Source: Isoperla grammatica (lineage: Eukaryota > Arthropoda > Insecta > Plecoptera > Perlodidae). Taken from it: DNA of 64,000 nt. Below are positions 63,381-64,000 of the stretch, piece after piece. Under the pieces are notes generated by a model, which had not been told where the DNA came from, made no database searches, and saw only the letters and a list, made by a program, of their open reading frames with translations. The translations under genes and the position numbers were made by a program. The stretch is taken from the NCBI GenBank assembly GCA_945910005.1, contig OX246745.1, positions 42,534,433-42,598,432 of the forward strand, read 5' to 3'. The first letter of the stretch is position 1, and each line of letters opens with the position of its first letter.

Positions 63381-63382
<2 letters not shown>
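60394..63382 (-). mobile_element. CR1/L2-like LINE, 5'-truncated but with intact RT frame, between two (TTA)n tracts
   Basis: Minus-strand element of about 3 kb. It starts inside the endonuclease domain at a (TTA)n tract and runs through the complete RT and C-terminal region. It ends with a 280-bp 3' UTR, a stem-loop (60472-60505), a poly(A) of about 30 and then (ATT)n. The 3' UTR is shared with 32761-33041. Before insertion the locus was probably Y repeat, (TTA)n, inverted X repeat. The intact frame and long poly(A) indicate a young insertion. Confidence 0.88.
60706..63378 (-). CDS. LINE endonuclease (partial) and reverse transcriptase polyprotein
   Basis: The LINE-derived part is about 890 codons, stopping at 60706-60708. 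It lacks roughly the first 90 residues of the APE-like endonuclease. It keeps that domain's C-terminal motifs: GDINLNL, SCIDHIY and SDH. A linker with a Trp/Lys-rich segment follows. The RT has FSNYRPI, FVDFTKAFD, SGVPQGSILGP and the catalytic FADD (61567-61578), then a C-terminal region with ILSWGNAS and CNCQKQIE. The protein nicks DNA and copies its own RNA by target-primed reverse transcription. No stop or frameshift is visible. The frame continues upstream through the (TAT)n tract as about 24 tyrosines and into the Y repeat to a Met at 63624, an accidental 972-codon fusion. Without the endonuclease N-terminus it is probably not autonomous. Confidence 0.9.
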   Translation of the reverse strand, partial: TLKLENIKFAFVSFEGIAGVITLDNVTKIDMLCVYRPPDNNAKHDFIDEIDRHIKGNHKNKFGLFMGDINLNLPDVNNPYVQSYESVLALNGYLKCIHVPTREEFVRDELKVSCIDHIYIRGIIKGKVKAAVITSKISDHYLTLASLGVGTISNRDDLLTENITVRLNEHKLLKELEYVNWVNLLHINRCEELYDRICNEFDSCYKRSQYTSHVRSRNKTPKSWLTPALLQNMKNRDKLFNQWKSCNPLNPNKRLYRDNYKKSRNKVNKSIQEAKVNYYREEINKSKDDIKGTWNIINKVSGRKTKDPVDVVINKYLGKKHTHEYIANQFADTFVQEVEDVTHDCYLSCGPEDSINTNVQSMWLPPVEVSTVEEIIDNLDINKQPGFDAIRVLDIKNIKSEISPVIAHLINLSIKEGKVPQKMKVAIVRPIYKKNDHMCFSNYRPIAILSVIEKILERYIADRLINYLTKFKIINNKQFGYQKGKSTEELLLQFTNLINTKLNENLHVIAMFVDFTKAFDTISHVKLLESLEKILVRGNVLKWFNSYLSNRTLTVKIGKTFSNIKNVQSGVPQGSILGPQFYIIYVNEIGNIIKKCAAFFFADDSAIVAVHRDLATATIYINDDFRNLQCHDTSLVVNSSKTKFVHICMPLNKDRNTEIKIKFHSIDCIHNMALKSKSGNICNCQKQIESVLEHKYLGVLVDKDFSWKSHINMLCKKLRSCAYQLYNLKSILPFGLIRVVYIALVEATISYAILSWGNASRYILNNLLNLQKSILLLIYPRSTHNIQPDCAFIYSFYSILPVDLQYNYRLIIKHFFDSTYKRPYIHSKITRSATKGHYIVPLSHNKYGDRRLQSVVPRVFNSLPGGLLYADKLSTIKRQCRLYYLNYLEN

Positions 63383-63435
<53 letters not shown>

Positions 63436-63457
63436 GTAATAATAATAATAATAATTA
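63383..63457 (+). repeat. (TAA)n microsatellite, 5' flank of the intact LINE
   Basis: About 75 bp of AAT/TAA units joining the LINE's truncated 5' end to the TTAATTA end of the Y repeat. On the LINE sense strand it reads (TTA)n, the same as the 3' flank. Confidence 0.95.
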
Positions 63458-64000
63458 AGCGAGCGAAGCGAGCGTCTCCACGAGACTCTTATGGCACTTC
63501 GTTCTGTTTTTTTTTGTACTAGACTCTTATGGCACTTCATTATGTTTGTTTTTTGTTTTGTTTTTATGTCTGTCGATAGCGGTCGAACGGACAGTCCGAT
63601 CAACTCGAAATTTGGACCATCCACAAGCCTCGATGTGGATTAAAGGTGTATAGTTTTGAGGCAAAATCGTTTGAAAAGTTACAAAGTAACACCATAGTTA
63701 CTGCAAAATATTTTTCTGCAATAAAATGGTGGCAAAATGTGAGATAGCCATATTTTTTTACAGATTTTTCCAGTCACGAATATGTTCATTTTATGGCGAT
63801 CTGATAAATATTGACAAAGTTACACAAAAGTTACTCGAAAATATTTTTCTGGAACACAGTAACAGCAAACTGTGAGATGGCTATCTTATAGTAAATTTAG
63901 TAAATTTTTGTCCGGTTACTAATATTAAATATACTAATGTGAACGCGATCTGATACGTATTTGAGGCAGAAATTACATTTCTATTGTTGTCAATAACTGT
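63456..64000 (-). repeat. Dispersed repeat Y, copy 3, cut by the window end
   Basis: Inverted relative to copies 1 and 2. It contains the AAGCGAGCGAAGCGAGCG hairpin, TTATGGCACTTCGTTCTG and its partial duplicate (about 63484-63502 and 63521-63545), the CAAA-rich stretch as TTTG and the TTTTCTG motifs. Its 3' TTAATTA end leads directly into (TTA)n, which neither of the other copies has. Confidence 0.8.

Overview
This window is eukaryotic, intergenic and very repeat-rich. It looks like an animal genome, most likely a marine invertebrate. Evidence: APE-endonuclease/RT LINEs with 3' stem-loops, hAT and Harbinger-type DNA transposons with recognisable target-site duplications (TSDs), a 5S-rRNA-derived SINE, spliceosomal junctions, an AT-rich background and at least twelve unrelated minisatellite families. 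There are no bacterial operons, rRNA operons or CRISPR arrays. Species cannot be fixed from the sequence alone. No complete host gene is visible. The best host-gene candidate is one internal exon at 11.2-11.8 kb.

Layout. 0-3.6 kb: two LINE remnants in tandem, separated and flanked by (TTA)n. 4.1-7.4 kb: 38-bp minisatellite. 7.4-8.9 kb: two copies of a dispersed repeat ('Y'). 9.15-9.58 kb: hAT-like MITE. 10.1-11.1 kb: 7-bp repeat. 11.2-11.8 kb: candidate exon with 24-bp coding repeats. 11.93-12.11 kb: near-perfect hairpin. 12.8-15.0 kb: 18-bp minisatellite. 15.75-20.1 kb: element with about 1-kb inverted arms enclosing a Cys-rich exon. 20.9-23.0 kb: hAT relic with an 8-bp TSD and a nested Harbinger-type MITE. 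23.25-26.6 kb: 68-bp satellite. 27.0-29.7 kb: 85-bp satellite. 30.7-33.1 kb: simple repeats and LINE 3' ends. 34.2-35.3 kb: second hAT relic. 35.4-35.85 kb: 5S-derived SINE. 36.0-46.9 kb: 33-bp satellite with a CACGTG palindrome in nearly every unit. 47.3-55.6 kb: 16-, 4-, 70-, 88- and 61-bp arrays. 58.1-58.4 kb: second long hairpin. 60.4-63.4 kb: LINE with an intact RT reading frame, again flanked by (TTA)n. 63.5 kb to the end: third Y copy, inverted.

About half of the window is tandem repeat. The clearest recurring biology is a set of CR1/L2-like LINE copies (0-0.9, 1.1-3.5, 32.8-33.0 and 60.4-63.4 kb). Each has a 3' stem-loop, and each lies in (ATT/TTA)n with that repeat always on the LINE sense strand. 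This suggests insertion into TTA microsatellites in a fixed orientation, or nesting into the tails of older elements. The other striking structure is the 11-kb phased array of roughly 330 E-box palindromes.
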